In this document: positions 8,324-19,141 of the stretch, in pieces | Layout: every line of letters starts with the position of its first letter | Numbering within the stretch: position 1 is the stretch's first letter | Assembly (NCBI RefSeq): GCF_000803315.1 | Contig: NZ_JRMH01000002.1 | Location: forward strand, 496,001 to 560,000 | From: Pectobacterium actinidiae | Lineage (GTDB): Bacteria > Pseudomonadota > Gammaproteobacteria > Enterobacterales > Enterobacteriaceae | Reading direction: 5' to 3' | Length of the DNA stretch: 64,000 nucleotides | Translations under genes and position numbers: made by a program | The notes under the pieces: generated by a model | The model's database searches: none | What the model saw: the letters and a program-made list of their open reading frames with translations, nothing else | Told to the model about the DNA's origin: nothing

Positions 8324-9312
8324 TAACGCCCCCCGGAACCGTTTGGTTCTTCAGAACCATTGAGGTCTTCTGAAGAATAGTGGCGCAGGCGCTCGGCAAT
8401 CAGCTCAAGAAAGCCTTGTTCGTCGATGTCCCGCATGACCAGCGCATTCTCTGGCTCACCCAGTTTGTGATAAAAATCGGCGAATGCGTAACCCGCGGTC
8501 TTACCAGAAACCTCTACCCCGACGCGAGCACGTTTTGATTTGAACAACGCTGGCTGCAACAGCCACGCAATGACGGTTGCATCATGAATCGGTCCACCTT
8601 CACGGCCAAAGCGTTCCACCTCGCTACGGTCAAACATACGCAGCAGCGCTGCCATCGCCTTACCCGGCGCACCGCCGCTGCGTGCGATATCATCAATCTG
8701 TTCTGTCTGAATCAAAGCCTGGAAGGTCATATCCAGCGGCATGATGACAATGGGAACGCCGGAAGAAAAAACGATTTCCGCGGCATGTGGATCGGCATAG
8801 ACGTTAAAATCTGCCCACGGTACGCGATTCCCCATCGCGGTAAAGGCACAGCTCATGGAGACAATCTGTTTAATACCGCGAGCGACATCAGGATGAAAGC
8901 ATAGCGCCAACGCCAGATTGGTCATCGGACCGAGTGAACAAATGGTGATCGGGTTATTGTCCGCCGCCGCCTGACGCGTCATCCGCACCAGAAAATCGAC
9001 GGCGTGTTCCTCTTCCGGCGACAGCGTGCCTTCTGGCACCCATTCAGAGGAAAACTTACCTATCTGCGCGTATTTACCGAAAACCTGATCGCGGATGAGC
9101 GGGCGTGAAGCACCAGCAAAAATCGGCACGTCGGTTCTGCCCGTCACACCCACCACGTTGCACGCATTCGGCAGCGTGGCGGCAAGCGGTACATTACCGG
9201 CCACAACAGTGATCCCGAGTACGTCCAGTTCAGGCGAAGCCAATGCCAGCCAGATGGCTATGGCATCGTCAACGCCGGGATCGGTATCAATAATAATGCG
9301 TTCTCGAACCAT
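8323..9312 (-). CDS. Nucleoside hydrolase (first of two)
   Basis: Predicted N-ribosyl hydrolase of the inosine-uridine preferring family, splitting a nucleoside into base and ribose. The calcium-binding DTDPGVDD motif sits at the N-terminus and the active-site His appears in GGPIHDATVIAW. I prefer the ATG at 9312 because GAGAGG lies nine bases upstream; the in-frame ATG at 9321 sits directly on that site. That gives 329 residues, close to the usual 310-330. The gene begins one base after the second hydrolase ends. No signal peptide is seen, so it acts in the cytoplasm on imported substrate. Two diverged hydrolases in one operon suggest complementary specificity. Confidence 0.87.
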   Translation of the reverse strand: MVRERIIIDTDPGVDDAIAIWLALASPELDVLGITVVAGNVPLAATLPNACNVVGVTGRTDVPIFAGASRPLIRDQVFGKYAQIGKFSSEWVPEGTLSPEEEHAVDFLVRMTRQAAADNNPITICSLGPMTNLALALCFHPDVARGIKQIVSMSCAFTAMGNRVPWADFNVYADPHAAEIVFSSGVPIVIMPLDMTFQALIQTEQIDDIARSGGAPGKAMAALLRMFDRSEVERFGREGGPIHDATVIAWLLQPALFKSKRARVGVEVSGKTAGYAFADFYHKLGEPENALVMRDIDEQGFLELIAERLRHYSSEDLNGSEEPNGSGGR

Positions 9313-9313
9313 G

Positions 9314-10267
9314 TCAGACATCCTCTCTGTAGCGGCTCAATAGGTCAGCAAACAGTTCGACAACCTGTTTGGCATCCACCCCCGTCACCACATCCACATT
9401 CGGCTCACGTTCGGTTTTTCCGTACCAGTCGGCAACGGTCTGCCCCATGCACAGTTCGCTTTCTTGCTCGATATAAACACTGGCTTTTTCCGTTGTGAAA
9501 CAGTGCGGAGCCAGAACCCAGGCGATGACCAACGGATCGTGTAGCGGGCCGCCGCGTGAGCCATAGCGACGGATGTCATTGCGATCCCAAAACGCCATCA
9601 TTTCACCTAACGGCGCAGAAATGCGTCCAGATAATGCAATAAAACGTGCCACTAATTCTGGCGTCAAAATCACCTGATGCGTCACATCCAGCGGGAGAGC
9701 AACGAGGGCAATCGATGAATCAAACACCACCTTGGCGGCCTGCGGATCGGCAATCATATTGAATTCAGATGTCAGGCTGCGGTTGCCCGCTTCGCGGTAT
9801 GCGCCCCCCATCATCACAATGCGCGCAATCCCGTCAGCAATCTCAGGCGCCATACGCAGCGCCGTTGCCACGTTGGTTAACGGCCCTAACGTACACAGCG
9901 TGATCGGCGTGCCGTCAGCGCTCGCCTGCCGACACTGTTCGATAATAAAATTCACCGCATGCTGTGCTTCGGCCTGTTTTTGCGGCGCAGGCAACACCGT
10001 CTGACCCAACCCACTTTCGCCGTGAAACTGACCATGAATAGGGTCACGCAGCAGCGGCCGATGACAACCGGCGAAGACAGGGATATCCGTTCGCTGACCT
10101 AGTTCAACAATTTGCAACGCATTACGTACCGTCTTTTCCAACGGCTGGTTACCGCACACGGTACAAATACCGCGAATATCCAACTCTGGTGCCACAAATG
10201 CACTTAATAACGCAATCGCGTCATCTATCCCCGGATCACAATCAATAATAATAGGTAACGCGCTCAT
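9314..10267 (-). CDS. Nucleoside hydrolase (second of two)
   Basis: 317-residue paralogue of the neighbouring hydrolase with the same fold markers: DCDPGIDD at residues 9-16 for calcium and ribose binding, TLGPLTN in the core, and GGPLHDPLVIAW with the probable catalytic His. It differs clearly in the middle region that contacts the base (EFNMIADPQAAK and LDVTHQVILTPEL), so it probably differs in base preference. It follows the DapA-like gene by about 100 bases and leads directly into the other hydrolase. Confidence 0.87.
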   Translation of the reverse strand: MSALPIIIDCDPGIDDAIALLSAFVAPELDIRGICTVCGNQPLEKTVRNALQIVELGQRTDIPVFAGCHRPLLRDPIHGQFHGESGLGQTVLPAPQKQAEAQHAVNFIIEQCRQASADGTPITLCTLGPLTNVATALRMAPEIADGIARIVMMGGAYREAGNRSLTSEFNMIADPQAAKVVFDSSIALVALPLDVTHQVILTPELVARFIALSGRISAPLGEMMAFWDRNDIRRYGSRGGPLHDPLVIAWVLAPHCFTTEKASVYIEQESELCMGQTVADWYGKTEREPNVDVVTGVDAKQVVELFADLLSRYREDV

Positions 10268-10368
10268 CCTTCGATGATTCCTTTTCTCTTTTTAATAGGT
10301 ACTGCAAAACATCAAGGTGCAGAAAACCCCACACCTTTACAGCGTGAAAAATAATACATGTGTGTTTA

Positions 10369-11253
10369 TCAGAGGGAATCGACAGACGCCAAAACGTCAG
10401 CGATCTCCTTACGCGCCTTTTCATCCAACGGTTGCTGAGGTGGCAACGGGTCGCCTACCGCAAACCCCTGCAATTGCAGCGCCGTTTTAATACAGCCAGC
10501 AATAGAATAACGGGCAAAGATTTCATTGATGCGCCACAGCGGGCGCTGAAGTTCCATGGCTCTGTGCCAGTCACCCGCACGGGCGGCTTCGTACAAAGCA
10601 ATACTCTGTTTGGGAACGATACACGCCGGGCCAGCCATCCAGCCCACGCCGCCAATCAGCATGACGCAGGCGGGAATATGCGCAGACGCAGAGAAAACCT
10701 CCATCCGGCCACGGGTACGTTCGATAATGGAAAGTAAGCGCCCGGTATTGGTTGAGGCGTCTTTGATATAGTTAATATTACTGACATGACTGAGGCGTTC
10801 GATGACGGGCAGACTCAAATCGGAACGCTGGAACTGAGGGTTGGTGTAGAGCACCACAGGTTTGCCCTGTGCGGCTTCGGCAATGGCGCGGAAATACTGT
10901 TCGACGCCCTCGTCTTTCAGCGGGAAATACGCTTCCAGCACCGCAAGAATGCCATCCGCACCCAGCTCGACGTAGCGTTTCGTTTGCTCAACAGCATCCT
11001 GAATCGTTGTCGACGCGACACCCGCGATAACCGGTACACGGCCCGCCGTCGTGTCGATCACCGTTTTGACAACATCCAGACGCTGAGCCGCAGAGAGGTA
11101 GGCAAACTCGCCGGTGCTGCCTAACGGCACGACGCCATGTACACCGCATTGAATCAGATGTTCAGTGAGCTGTGCCAGAACAGGCTTATCAACCTGGCCA
11201 TCAGGCCTGACGGGTGACACCAGATAGGGAAAAACACCGCTAAATGTATTCAC
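10369..11253 (-). CDS. DapA-family aldolase/lyase (N-acetylneuraminate lyase superfamily)
   Basis: 294-residue TIM-barrel class I aldolase. Family markers are GSTGE at 45-49 (pyruvate-binding loop), Tyr136 in LYTNP and the Schiff-base Lys164 in YIKDAS. I chose the GTG at 11253 because AAGGAG lies six bases upstream; the ATG at 11295 would add a stretch without family resemblance. It is unlikely to be the housekeeping dihydrodipicolinate synthase, since it sits inside a catabolic transport operon. A role in cleaving or forming a 2-keto acid derived from the imported compound is inference. Confidence 0.82.
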   Translation of the reverse strand: MNTFSGVFPYLVSPVRPDGQVDKPVLAQLTEHLIQCGVHGVVPLGSTGEFAYLSAAQRLDVVKTVIDTTAGRVPVIAGVASTTIQDAVEQTKRYVELGADGILAVLEAYFPLKDEGVEQYFRAIAEAAQGKPVVLYTNPQFQRSDLSLPVIERLSHVSNINYIKDASTNTGRLLSIIERTRGRMEVFSASAHIPACVMLIGGVGWMAGPACIVPKQSIALYEAARAGDWHRAMELQRPLWRINEIFARYSIAGCIKTALQLQGFAVGDPLPPQQPLDEKARKEIADVLASVDSL

Positions 11254-11278
11254 TCCGTTCTCCTTGTTACGGATAGAT

Positions 11279-11300
11279 AAGGGGTGAATACTCACCCCTT
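11279..11300 (-). terminator. Intercistronic hairpin after the binding-protein gene
   Basis: AAGGGGTGA at 11279-11287 pairs perfectly with TCACCCCTT at 11292-11300, with no strong U-run. Its place between a binding-protein gene and downstream genes suggests a partial attenuator or mRNA stabiliser that raises binding-protein output. Confidence 0.55.
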
Positions 11301-11324
11301 AATTGAATCATAAATGACAGGTGA

Positions 11325-12875
11325 CTATTTCGCGGAACGGACGAAGTATGGCAGCGTGTAGGCATCGGAACGACCCACATAGGTATACTGCTTTTTCATC
11401 GCCCAGGTATTGGACAGGAACATCACCGGAATCACCCCCAGTTCGTTCATGCCAATGTTCATCGCCTCAGCCAGCAGTGCATCACGTTTGGGTTCATCCA
11501 GCGTGACACGCGCTTCGTTCAGCGTTTTATCAAAGACAGTATTGGAATAGCGACCACGATTCCCCTGTCCTGCATTGGGGCCAAAGGTTTCTAGCAATGG
11601 CCCCAATACTCCAGAAGCTTCCCCGGTTTCAATCGCGGCCCCGCCCATAATCAAACTGAATTCGAGACGGGACGCACGTGAGAAGTACACACTGCCGGGC
11701 ATCGTAACAACCTCGGTTTTGATACCGGCACGTGTGAACATTTGGCCAATGGCCTGAGCAATTTTAGAATCATTAGGATAACGATCGTTCGACGCGTGGA
11801 AGGTCAGCGTGAAGCCGTCGGGGTAACCCGCCGCCGCCAGCTCCTGTTTGGCTTTCTCCGGATTATAAACCGGCGCAGGAATGGAAGCGGAATACCCAGG
11901 ATACCCCTTCGGTACAAGCTGAGAGGCAACAACAGCCTGCCCCTCCATCACACGGTCGACGATTGCCTGACGATTAATAGCTAAAGACATCGCCTGGCGT
12001 ACTTCTTTTTTTAGTAATGGGTTTTTACCATCAGGACCTTTGGCGAACGGTGATTCCTCTCGCTGCTGGTCCATGTGAAGGTAAATAACACGATTCCCTG
12101 GTGTTGAAATCGTTTTTAACTGCTGATTTTTTTTAATATTACTGCTGTCGGCTGTTGGAACGTTTTCAATCATGTCCACATCACCGGATAATACGGCTGC
12201 TACTCGTGCACTACTGTTTTTAAATACACGGACAGTTACGTTGTCCCACTCTGCTTTTCCTCCCCAGTAATCATCATTACGACTAAGGACTACCCGGTCG
12301 TCCGGCACCCAGGAAACAAATTTGAATGGCCCTGTACCAATCACATCTTTTCCTGAATTCAACGTTTCCGTCGGGACGTTTTCAAGTCGGGCCGGTAAAA
12401 TGGAAATCCGACTTAAATTATTCAGCAGCAGCGGCGAAGCCTCTTTTGTCTTAATCCGCACCGTTAGTGGATTAACTTCTATTACTTCAGCAATGTCGCT
12501 GACGTAAGGTGCGTAAGAGCTAGGGCTGTTTTTCGATGCCAGCGCAATACGTTTAATGCTGGCAATCACATCTTTAGCCGTAAAATCACTGCCGTCGTGA
12601 AACTTAACGCCAGGACGCAATACAAACTCCCACGTCTTGTCGTCAATCACTTTCCAACTGGTTGCCAGGGCAGGTGCAATCTGCTGTTTTTCATCCTGTA
12701 CAACCAAACCGTCAAAAATATTGCGCGCCATTGCGCTATTCGCCCCACTCACATAAAACTGCGGATCCATTGAAGTGGTGGAGGAAGCCAAACCGATATT
12801 CAAGTCGGCGCTATAAACCAAAGGTGAAGATGAAAATAAAACGGTAAACAATAACGCCAGAGTCGATTTCTTCAT
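11325..12875 (-). CDS. ABC transporter substrate-binding protein, family 5 (oligopeptide type)
   Basis: 516-residue periplasmic binding protein. A signal peptide (residues 1-22, cut after VYS-A) precedes a family 5 domain whose early motif includes LATSWKVIDDKTWEF and VKFHDGSDFTAKDV. No lipobox is seen, so it is probably soluble. It is the promoter-proximal gene of the operon, divergent from the LysR regulator. Family 5 proteins bind peptides, nickel, glutathione or sugar- and nucleotide-linked compounds. With nucleoside hydrolases next door, the ligand may be a nucleoside conjugate, but this is inference. Confidence 0.88.
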   Translation of the reverse strand: MKKSTLALLFTVLFSSSPLVYSADLNIGLASSTTSMDPQFYVSGANSAMARNIFDGLVVQDEKQQIAPALATSWKVIDDKTWEFVLRPGVKFHDGSDFTAKDVIASIKRIALASKNSPSSYAPYVSDIAEVIEVNPLTVRIKTKEASPLLLNNLSRISILPARLENVPTETLNSGKDVIGTGPFKFVSWVPDDRVVLSRNDDYWGGKAEWDNVTVRVFKNSSARVAAVLSGDVDMIENVPTADSSNIKKNQQLKTISTPGNRVIYLHMDQQREESPFAKGPDGKNPLLKKEVRQAMSLAINRQAIVDRVMEGQAVVASQLVPKGYPGYSASIPAPVYNPEKAKQELAAAGYPDGFTLTFHASNDRYPNDSKIAQAIGQMFTRAGIKTEVVTMPGSVYFSRASRLEFSLIMGGAAIETGEASGVLGPLLETFGPNAGQGNRGRYSNTVFDKTLNEARVTLDEPKRDALLAEAMNIGMNELGVIPVMFLSNTWAMKKQYTYVGRSDAYTLPYFVRSAK

Positions 12876-12985
12876 TCACTAATCCTCTATTCCATGATTG
12901 AGTACTGATGAAGTGTATTAAATCTTATGATTGTGAGTCTATGCGCTAGATTGGATAATGAAAAATTGCATTTTGTGTTAAATTG

Positions 12986-13000
12986 ATAACCAAATGTTAT
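12986..13000. promoter_or_regulatory. Candidate LysR-type operator
   Basis: ATAAC-N5-GTTAT forms a perfect interrupted palindrome with the T-N11-A shape of LysR-family binding sites. It lies 17 bases upstream of the LysR start codon, in the divergent region. Confidence 0.5.
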
Positions 13001-13017
13001 GTTTTAAGGTGACGAAC

Positions 13018-13914
13018 ATGCGTATCAATCCCCGCCAGGTTGAAGCCTTTCATAAAGTCATCCTCACCGGAGGCATCACCGCTGCCGCCAACATGATGTA
13101 CATCACCCAGCCAGCCGTCAGCCGACTGATTAAGGACTTTGAAGACGCACTGAATCTTAAGTTGTTCGATAGAGACGGGCGCGGCCTGATTCCCCGCGCA
13201 GAGGCGATGAAGCTGTATCGGGAAGTTGAGCGTCTTTATCTGGGGTTGGATCACATCGGGATGATTGCGGATGAAATTCGCCACGCCAAGGGCAGCGTGC
13301 TGCGCATCGCCGCCGTGCAGGCACTTTCGTTTCTTTGTTCAGATCAGGTTCTCCCAACCTTACTCAAGAAATACCCCGATCTTTCCCTGTTTCTAGACAT
13401 CGAAAGCAGCAGCCATATTACGAAGGCCATTTCTGAAAACCACTACGACGTCGGCTTTATTTTTGGCCAGCCGGGCATCAAAGGGCTCGAAGCCGAACCG
13501 CTGGCTGACGCCAGTGCTGTCGCGGTGTTAGCGGTGGGTCACCCCCTTGCCACGGCGGATGAAGTTACGCTTGCCGATCTGGCTGGAACGCGCGCTATTT
13601 TGCCGGGAAGAACCACGCCACTGCGGGCGCAGCTCGATATCGCCACCAGAAAAGAGCAAATCTATCTGCATAACCCCATCGAAACCTCGATGGCTAACTG
13701 CTGCGTACTGGCTTCAAGAAACGTCGGCATCGGCGTGGTCGATTTTATTACTGCCCTGAACAGCCCTTCTCCGGTTATCGTTAAGCCTTTTAATCCCAAT
13801 ATAAAAATGGCGTATTGCGCGGTTTATCCTCCCCAAATTCCCCGCAGCCAGGTGGTTAATCACATCACTCAGGTTATGAAAGAAAAAATAACTGATAGTC
13901 TGGCGTTGAAATAA
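13018..13914 (+). CDS. LysR-family regulator of the nucleoside-hydrolase/ABC operon
   Basis: 298-residue LysR-type regulator. An N-terminal winged helix (RQVEAFHKVILTGGITAAA, then TQPAVSRLIKDFE) precedes a periplasmic-binding-like effector domain from about residue 90. I chose the ATG at 13018 because AAGGTG lies seven bases upstream; a start at 12994 would run through the palindromic site. It is transcribed away from the binding-protein gene, the classic layout for a LysR activator and its target. The inducer is unknown, likely the imported compound or a breakdown product. Confidence 0.86.
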   Translation: MRINPRQVEAFHKVILTGGITAAANMMYITQPAVSRLIKDFEDALNLKLFDRDGRGLIPRAEAMKLYREVERLYLGLDHIGMIADEIRHAKGSVLRIAAVQALSFLCSDQVLPTLLKKYPDLSLFLDIESSSHITKAISENHYDVGFIFGQPGIKGLEAEPLADASAVAVLAVGHPLATADEVTLADLAGTRAILPGRTTPLRAQLDIATRKEQIYLHNPIETSMANCCVLASRNVGIGVVDFITALNSPSPVIVKPFNPNIKMAYCAVYPPQIPRSQVVNHITQVMKEKITDSLALK

Positions 13915-14020
13915 TTTTTAGCCAAAGTCGTTATTTTTATTAATGTATTTATTGAATAATGACGATTGGGGAATTGATTTATTTAAAATAAATAGCACGG
14001 TTATTATTTTAAGTAAAAAT

Positions 14021-14623
14021 CCACCTCTTGAAGAGGTGGCTTTAAGTGGGGCCCCCTAGAAGGGGGCCTTGTCCGTTTTAATCCTGCAATAACTCCATTT
14101 GCTGTTCGTATTCTTGGTCTTTCTTATCCTGATGCCTCACGTAACGTCTGATAATTTCTTCGTTCACTCCCACCGTGTCCGCAAAGTATCCTCTAGCCCA
14201 AAAGTGATTGCCCCACAGTTTCTTTCTTATATGCGGGAATTTATTGTAGAGACGAATTGCCGTGCGCCCTTTCAGGACGCCCATTAGCGTTGAAATTGAG
14301 AGTTTCGGTGGAACCATCACGACAAGATGAACATGGTCTGGTTGAACATTTAGTTCCAATATCTCGCAATCTTTCATATTGCAAAGTATGTAAATCGAAC
14401 GGTAAAGCTCTTTCCCTACTGTGCCCGTTAAAATCTTGTAGCGATATTTTGGGGTCCAAACCAAGTGGTATTTGCAACGCCAAAACACATGTGCTGAACT
14501 TCTATAACTGCTCATGTCAGTGATTTCCTTCTTACTTGTGGTGAGTAAGCTGGAATTTTCTGGCATGGGCTTCCTTCAGGCTATAGCCTCACAGGGACAA
14601 TCACCACCTCCCGAGGAGGTGGT
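14021..14623 (-). mobile_element. IS200/IS605-family element, solo tnpA
   Basis: The element is bounded by two similar end hairpins: CCACCTCTT/AAGAGGTGG at 14021-14039 (right end relative to tnpA) and ACCACCTCC/GGAGGTGGT at 14603-14623 (left end). These subterminal hairpins are what the single-strand TnpA recognises. An inner GC-rich hairpin around 14049-14068 may block outside transcription. There is no tnpB, so it is IS200-like. Exact ends are uncertain by several bases because this family makes no target duplication. Confidence 0.8.
14078..14515 (-). CDS. tnpA: IS200/IS605 transposase TnpA (Y1 HUH)
   Basis: 145-residue single-strand transposase. It has the HUH pair His61-Val-His63 in QPDHVHLVV, which binds the metal, and the probable nucleophile Tyr125 in IIRRYVRHQ. 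The opening SSYRSSAHVFWRCKYHLVW is typical of the family. The ATG at 14515 follows AAGGAA; a longer frame to 14566 is less likely. The gene looks intact, so the element may still move. Confidence 0.88.
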   Translation of the reverse strand: MSSYRSSAHVFWRCKYHLVWTPKYRYKILTGTVGKELYRSIYILCNMKDCEILELNVQPDHVHLVVMVPPKLSISTLMGVLKGRTAIRLYNKFPHIRKKLWGNHFWARGYFADTVGVNEEIIRRYVRHQDKKDQEYEQQMELLQD

Positions 14624-14635
14624 TTAAGGCTGACA

Positions 14636-14663
14636 ATAAAAATAGCCATCGTTGATGGCTATT
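14636..14663 (-). terminator. Rho-independent terminator of yidA
   Basis: A ten-base-pair stem (14641-14650 with 14654-14663) has loop GTT and a U-rich tail on the minus strand. It sits 20 bases past the yidA stop. Confidence 0.85.
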
Positions 14664-14682
14664 CCGATTTATATTTCTCTAA

Positions 14683-15498
14683 TCAGGCATTCAGCACAAA
14701 TTTCTCAATCGCGTAGGCGACGCCGTCTTCCATGTTGGTTTTGGTGACGAACTGGCTGGCTTCTTTCACTTCGTCGATGGCATTGCCCATCGCGACGCCG
14801 ATACCCGCATAGCGAATCATCGCCAGATCGTTCTGCTGATCGCCCAGCGTCATGACGCTTTCGCGTGGAATGCCGAGGTGCTCCGCCAACATCTTCACGC
14901 CTTCACCTTTGTTAACGCGCTTATCCAGAATTTCCAGATAGTATTCAGCGCTTTTCATGATGGTATAGCGTTCAAAGGCTTCCGGTGGCAACTGGCTGAT
15001 GGCGCGATCCAATATCTCGGGTTCATCAATCATCATCACTTTCGGGAACGTCAGGCTACGATCCATTTCCTCAACCGCGCGATACTTCAACGGCATCCCG
15101 GTCAGGTGGGATTCATGAATGGTGTAGGGGCTGATGTCTTTATTGGCGGTATAGACAAAATTGAAGTCCAGCGCGTGGAAATGGACACCCAATTTGCAGG
15201 CCATTGCTTCGAAATAGAGATAGTCGTCGAAGCTCAGCGCCGTTTGCGCCACACAGTCACCGTTGACAGTACGCTGCACCAACGCACCGTTATTGGTGAT
15301 GCAGTAACAGCCTTCCTGCTGCAAATCCAGCTCCATCAGGTAGCGCTCGACACCAATGTAAGGGCGACCGGTAGCCAGCACAACCTGCACACCTTTCTCT
15401 CTGGCGGCGGCAATCGCGGCTTTTACCGCAGGTGAAATTTGATTTTGGGGCGTCAGCAGCGTCCCGTCCATATCAATAGCGATCAGTTTTACAGACAT
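14683..15498 (-). CDS. yidA: YidA, HAD-superfamily sugar phosphatase (Cof type)
   Basis: 271-residue cytoplasmic phosphatase of the Cof/HAD-IIB group, active on sugar phosphates in its characterised relatives. HAD motif I is DMDGTL (nucleophile and general-acid Asp), motif II is LATGRP, and motif IV is GDQQNDLAM. The conserved Lys of motif III lies in RVNKGEG. In E. coli yidA lies near gyrB; here it is about 9 kb away, with the PTS and chemoreceptor genes between. It has its own terminator and is probably a single-gene unit. Confidence 0.93.
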   Translation of the reverse strand: MSVKLIAIDMDGTLLTPQNQISPAVKAAIAAAREKGVQVVLATGRPYIGVERYLMELDLQQEGCYCITNNGALVQRTVNGDCVAQTALSFDDYLYFEAMACKLGVHFHALDFNFVYTANKDISPYTIHESHLTGMPLKYRAVEEMDRSLTFPKVMMIDEPEILDRAISQLPPEAFERYTIMKSAEYYLEILDKRVNKGEGVKMLAEHLGIPRESVMTLGDQQNDLAMIRYAGIGVAMGNAIDEVKEASQFVTKTNMEDGVAYAIEKFVLNA

Positions 15499-15961
<463 letters not shown>

Positions 15962-15989
15962 AGAAAAAGCCGTGCGGTTAAGCACGGCT
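15962..15989 (-). terminator. Rho-independent terminator of the beta-glucoside PTS operon
   Basis: AGCCGTGC and GCACGGCT form an eight-base-pair stem followed on the minus strand by TTTTTCTT, directly after the 6-phospho-beta-glucosidase stop. Confidence 0.88.
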
Positions 15990-16011
15990 CTATGGTCTAC
16001 GTTCGACACCG

Positions 16012-17466
<1,455 letters not shown>

Positions 17467-17480
17467 TCATTTCAGATTGT

Positions 17481-17822
17481 TCATTTACAAACGATGTCGT
17501 TGACTGATTGTTTCAGGGCAGAGATTTCCCGATGCAGTTGAATCAGTTCCTCAACCAATTCACGGCATAGCATCGCGTTCATCAGGTGATCTTGCGCGTG
17601 AACCAGAATCAGGTTGACCGGGATTTTTCCGCTGCCCTCATCGGCGCCAATCAAGGCCGTCTGGATTTGATGGGCTTTGCGCGCCGCAACGGAAGCCGTG
17701 TTCAGCAGTTCCTCAGCCTTGTCCCAGTCGTATTTTCTGGCGGCACTCAGCGCCTCCATCGAGCTTGAGCGCGCCTCTCCCGCGTAGATAATCAGTTCCA
17801 TTACTGTGGTTTCATCGAGCAT
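17481..17822 (-). CDS. PTS cellobiose/lactose family IIA component
   Basis: 113-residue cytoplasmic phosphocarrier of the lactose/cellobiose IIA family. A helical bundle carries the phosphorylated His in LVHAQDHLMNA. It receives phosphate from HPr and passes it to the separate IIB protein. I chose the ATG at 17822 because GGAGGAGG lies eight bases upstream; a GTG directly before it is less likely. The start lies inside the end of the IIC gene. Confidence 0.9.
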   Translation of the reverse strand: MLDETTVMELIIYAGEARSSSMEALSAARKYDWDKAEELLNTASVAARKAHQIQTALIGADEGSGKIPVNLILVHAQDHLMNAMLCRELVEELIQLHREISALKQSVNDIVCK

Positions 17823-19125
17823 CACTCACTGCCTCCTCCGCTGTACCCACTTCTTGTGCGAGCAGCTGACGTTCATACATTTTGAAGAAGGGGTAATAGA
17901 TTAAGGATGAGACAACAATCAATACCCCCACCAGCACCACCGCCCGCCAGTCCCATCCCGTAGACCAGGCGGCGCCAATCGGGCCCGGCGTTGTCCAGGG
18001 CGCAAGGGAAATCACGCGATGCACCAAATCAGTTTTTAACGCGATATAAGCGAGGATGGCGTTCACCAACGGCGCGGTAATAAACGGAATAAACAGCAGC
18101 GGGTTCATCACCACGGGTGAACCAAAAATCACCGGTTCGTTGATGTTGAACATACTCGGCACCACAGCCAGCTTGCCGATGGAGCGCAGGTGAGCAGAAC
18201 GGCTACGCAGATAGAGAAAGACCAGTCCCATAGTCGCTCCCGAGCCGCCCACCGTAATGAAGAACTGCCAGAAGGGTTCAATAAAGATTTTGGTGATCGG
18301 TGCTCCCGCGTTAAACGCTTCCTGATTGATTCCTAAATTGGTCAGCCAGAATGCCTGCAAAATGCCGCCGACGATAACGGCGCCGTGAATCCCGGCAAAC
18401 CACAGCAGGTGGCAGAGCAGCACCGCAATCAGAATGGCAGGGAGCGAGTCAGATGCCGAGATAATCGGCGCGAAGACGGCCATAATCGCCTGCGGTAACA
18501 GCATGCCGAAATGGCTTTGCATAAACAGGCTAAGCGGGAAAAGCGTAAGAAAGATGGCAAGAATCGGGATCAGCAGATCGAAAGACTGGCGGATTTTCGG
18601 CGGCACCTGTTCCGGCAGGCGGATACCAATATTGCGCTTTTGCAAAAAATGCATCAGCTCCGTCGAATAGATTGCCACCATAATCGCGGTGAAAATCCCC
18701 TCGCCGCCCAACGACCCGACCGGCAGGCTTTTATCGATTTGTGGCGCGGCTACCACCATAAACGACATCAGTGCCAGACTGGCAGCCATAAAGCCGTTCA
18801 TTTTATAGCTCAGCGCCAGGTTATAAGCGATGGCGCTGGTGATATACACCGCCATAATGCCCATCGTCATATTGTAGGGCATCATGATTTGTTCGCCGTG
18901 GCGTTCAACCATCCCCAACCACCACTGCGCAAAAGCCCATTCACTCTTCGGGCTAAAAGGCGGATGGGCGAATAACATCATAAAAGAGCCGACAATTAAA
19001 AAGGGCATAGAGGCAATGAAGCCATCTTTAATTGCCACAACATGACGCTGGCTGGAAAGTTTTGCCGCAATTGGGCTAATACGATTTTCGATAAGGCTGA
19101 ATAATGACTCGGTTAATTTACTCAT
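17812..19125 (-). CDS. PTS cellobiose/beta-glucoside family IIC permease
   Basis: 437-residue membrane channel with about ten hydrophobic spans. Family markers include IKDGFIASMPFLIVGS near the start, LLWFAGIHGA in the middle and FNINEPVIFGSPVV, the sugar-binding signature of lactose/cellobiose IIC proteins. The ATG at 19125 follows GGAGAG; the ATG at 19149 would overlap the end of the IIB gene without a good ribosome site. The two PTS soluble parts are encoded on either side, so this is a complete three-part system. Confidence 0.92.
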   Translation of the reverse strand: MSKLTESLFSLIENRISPIAAKLSSQRHVVAIKDGFIASMPFLIVGSFMMLFAHPPFSPKSEWAFAQWWLGMVERHGEQIMMPYNMTMGIMAVYITSAIAYNLALSYKMNGFMAASLALMSFMVVAAPQIDKSLPVGSLGGEGIFTAIMVAIYSTELMHFLQKRNIGIRLPEQVPPKIRQSFDLLIPILAIFLTLFPLSLFMQSHFGMLLPQAIMAVFAPIISASDSLPAILIAVLLCHLLWFAGIHGAVIVGGILQAFWLTNLGINQEAFNAGAPITKIFIEPFWQFFITVGGSGATMGLVFLYLRSRSAHLRSIGKLAVVPSMFNINEPVIFGSPVVMNPLLFIPFITAPLVNAILAYIALKTDLVHRVISLAPWTTPGPIGAAWSTGWDWRAVVLVGVLIVVSSLIYYPFFKMYERQLLAQEVGTAEEAVSDAR

Positions 19126-19141
19126 TATTCTCTCCGTTATA

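Noticed and set aside
14878..15435. 185-codon open frame antisense to yidA
   Set aside because: Shadow frame with no motif; yidA is certain.
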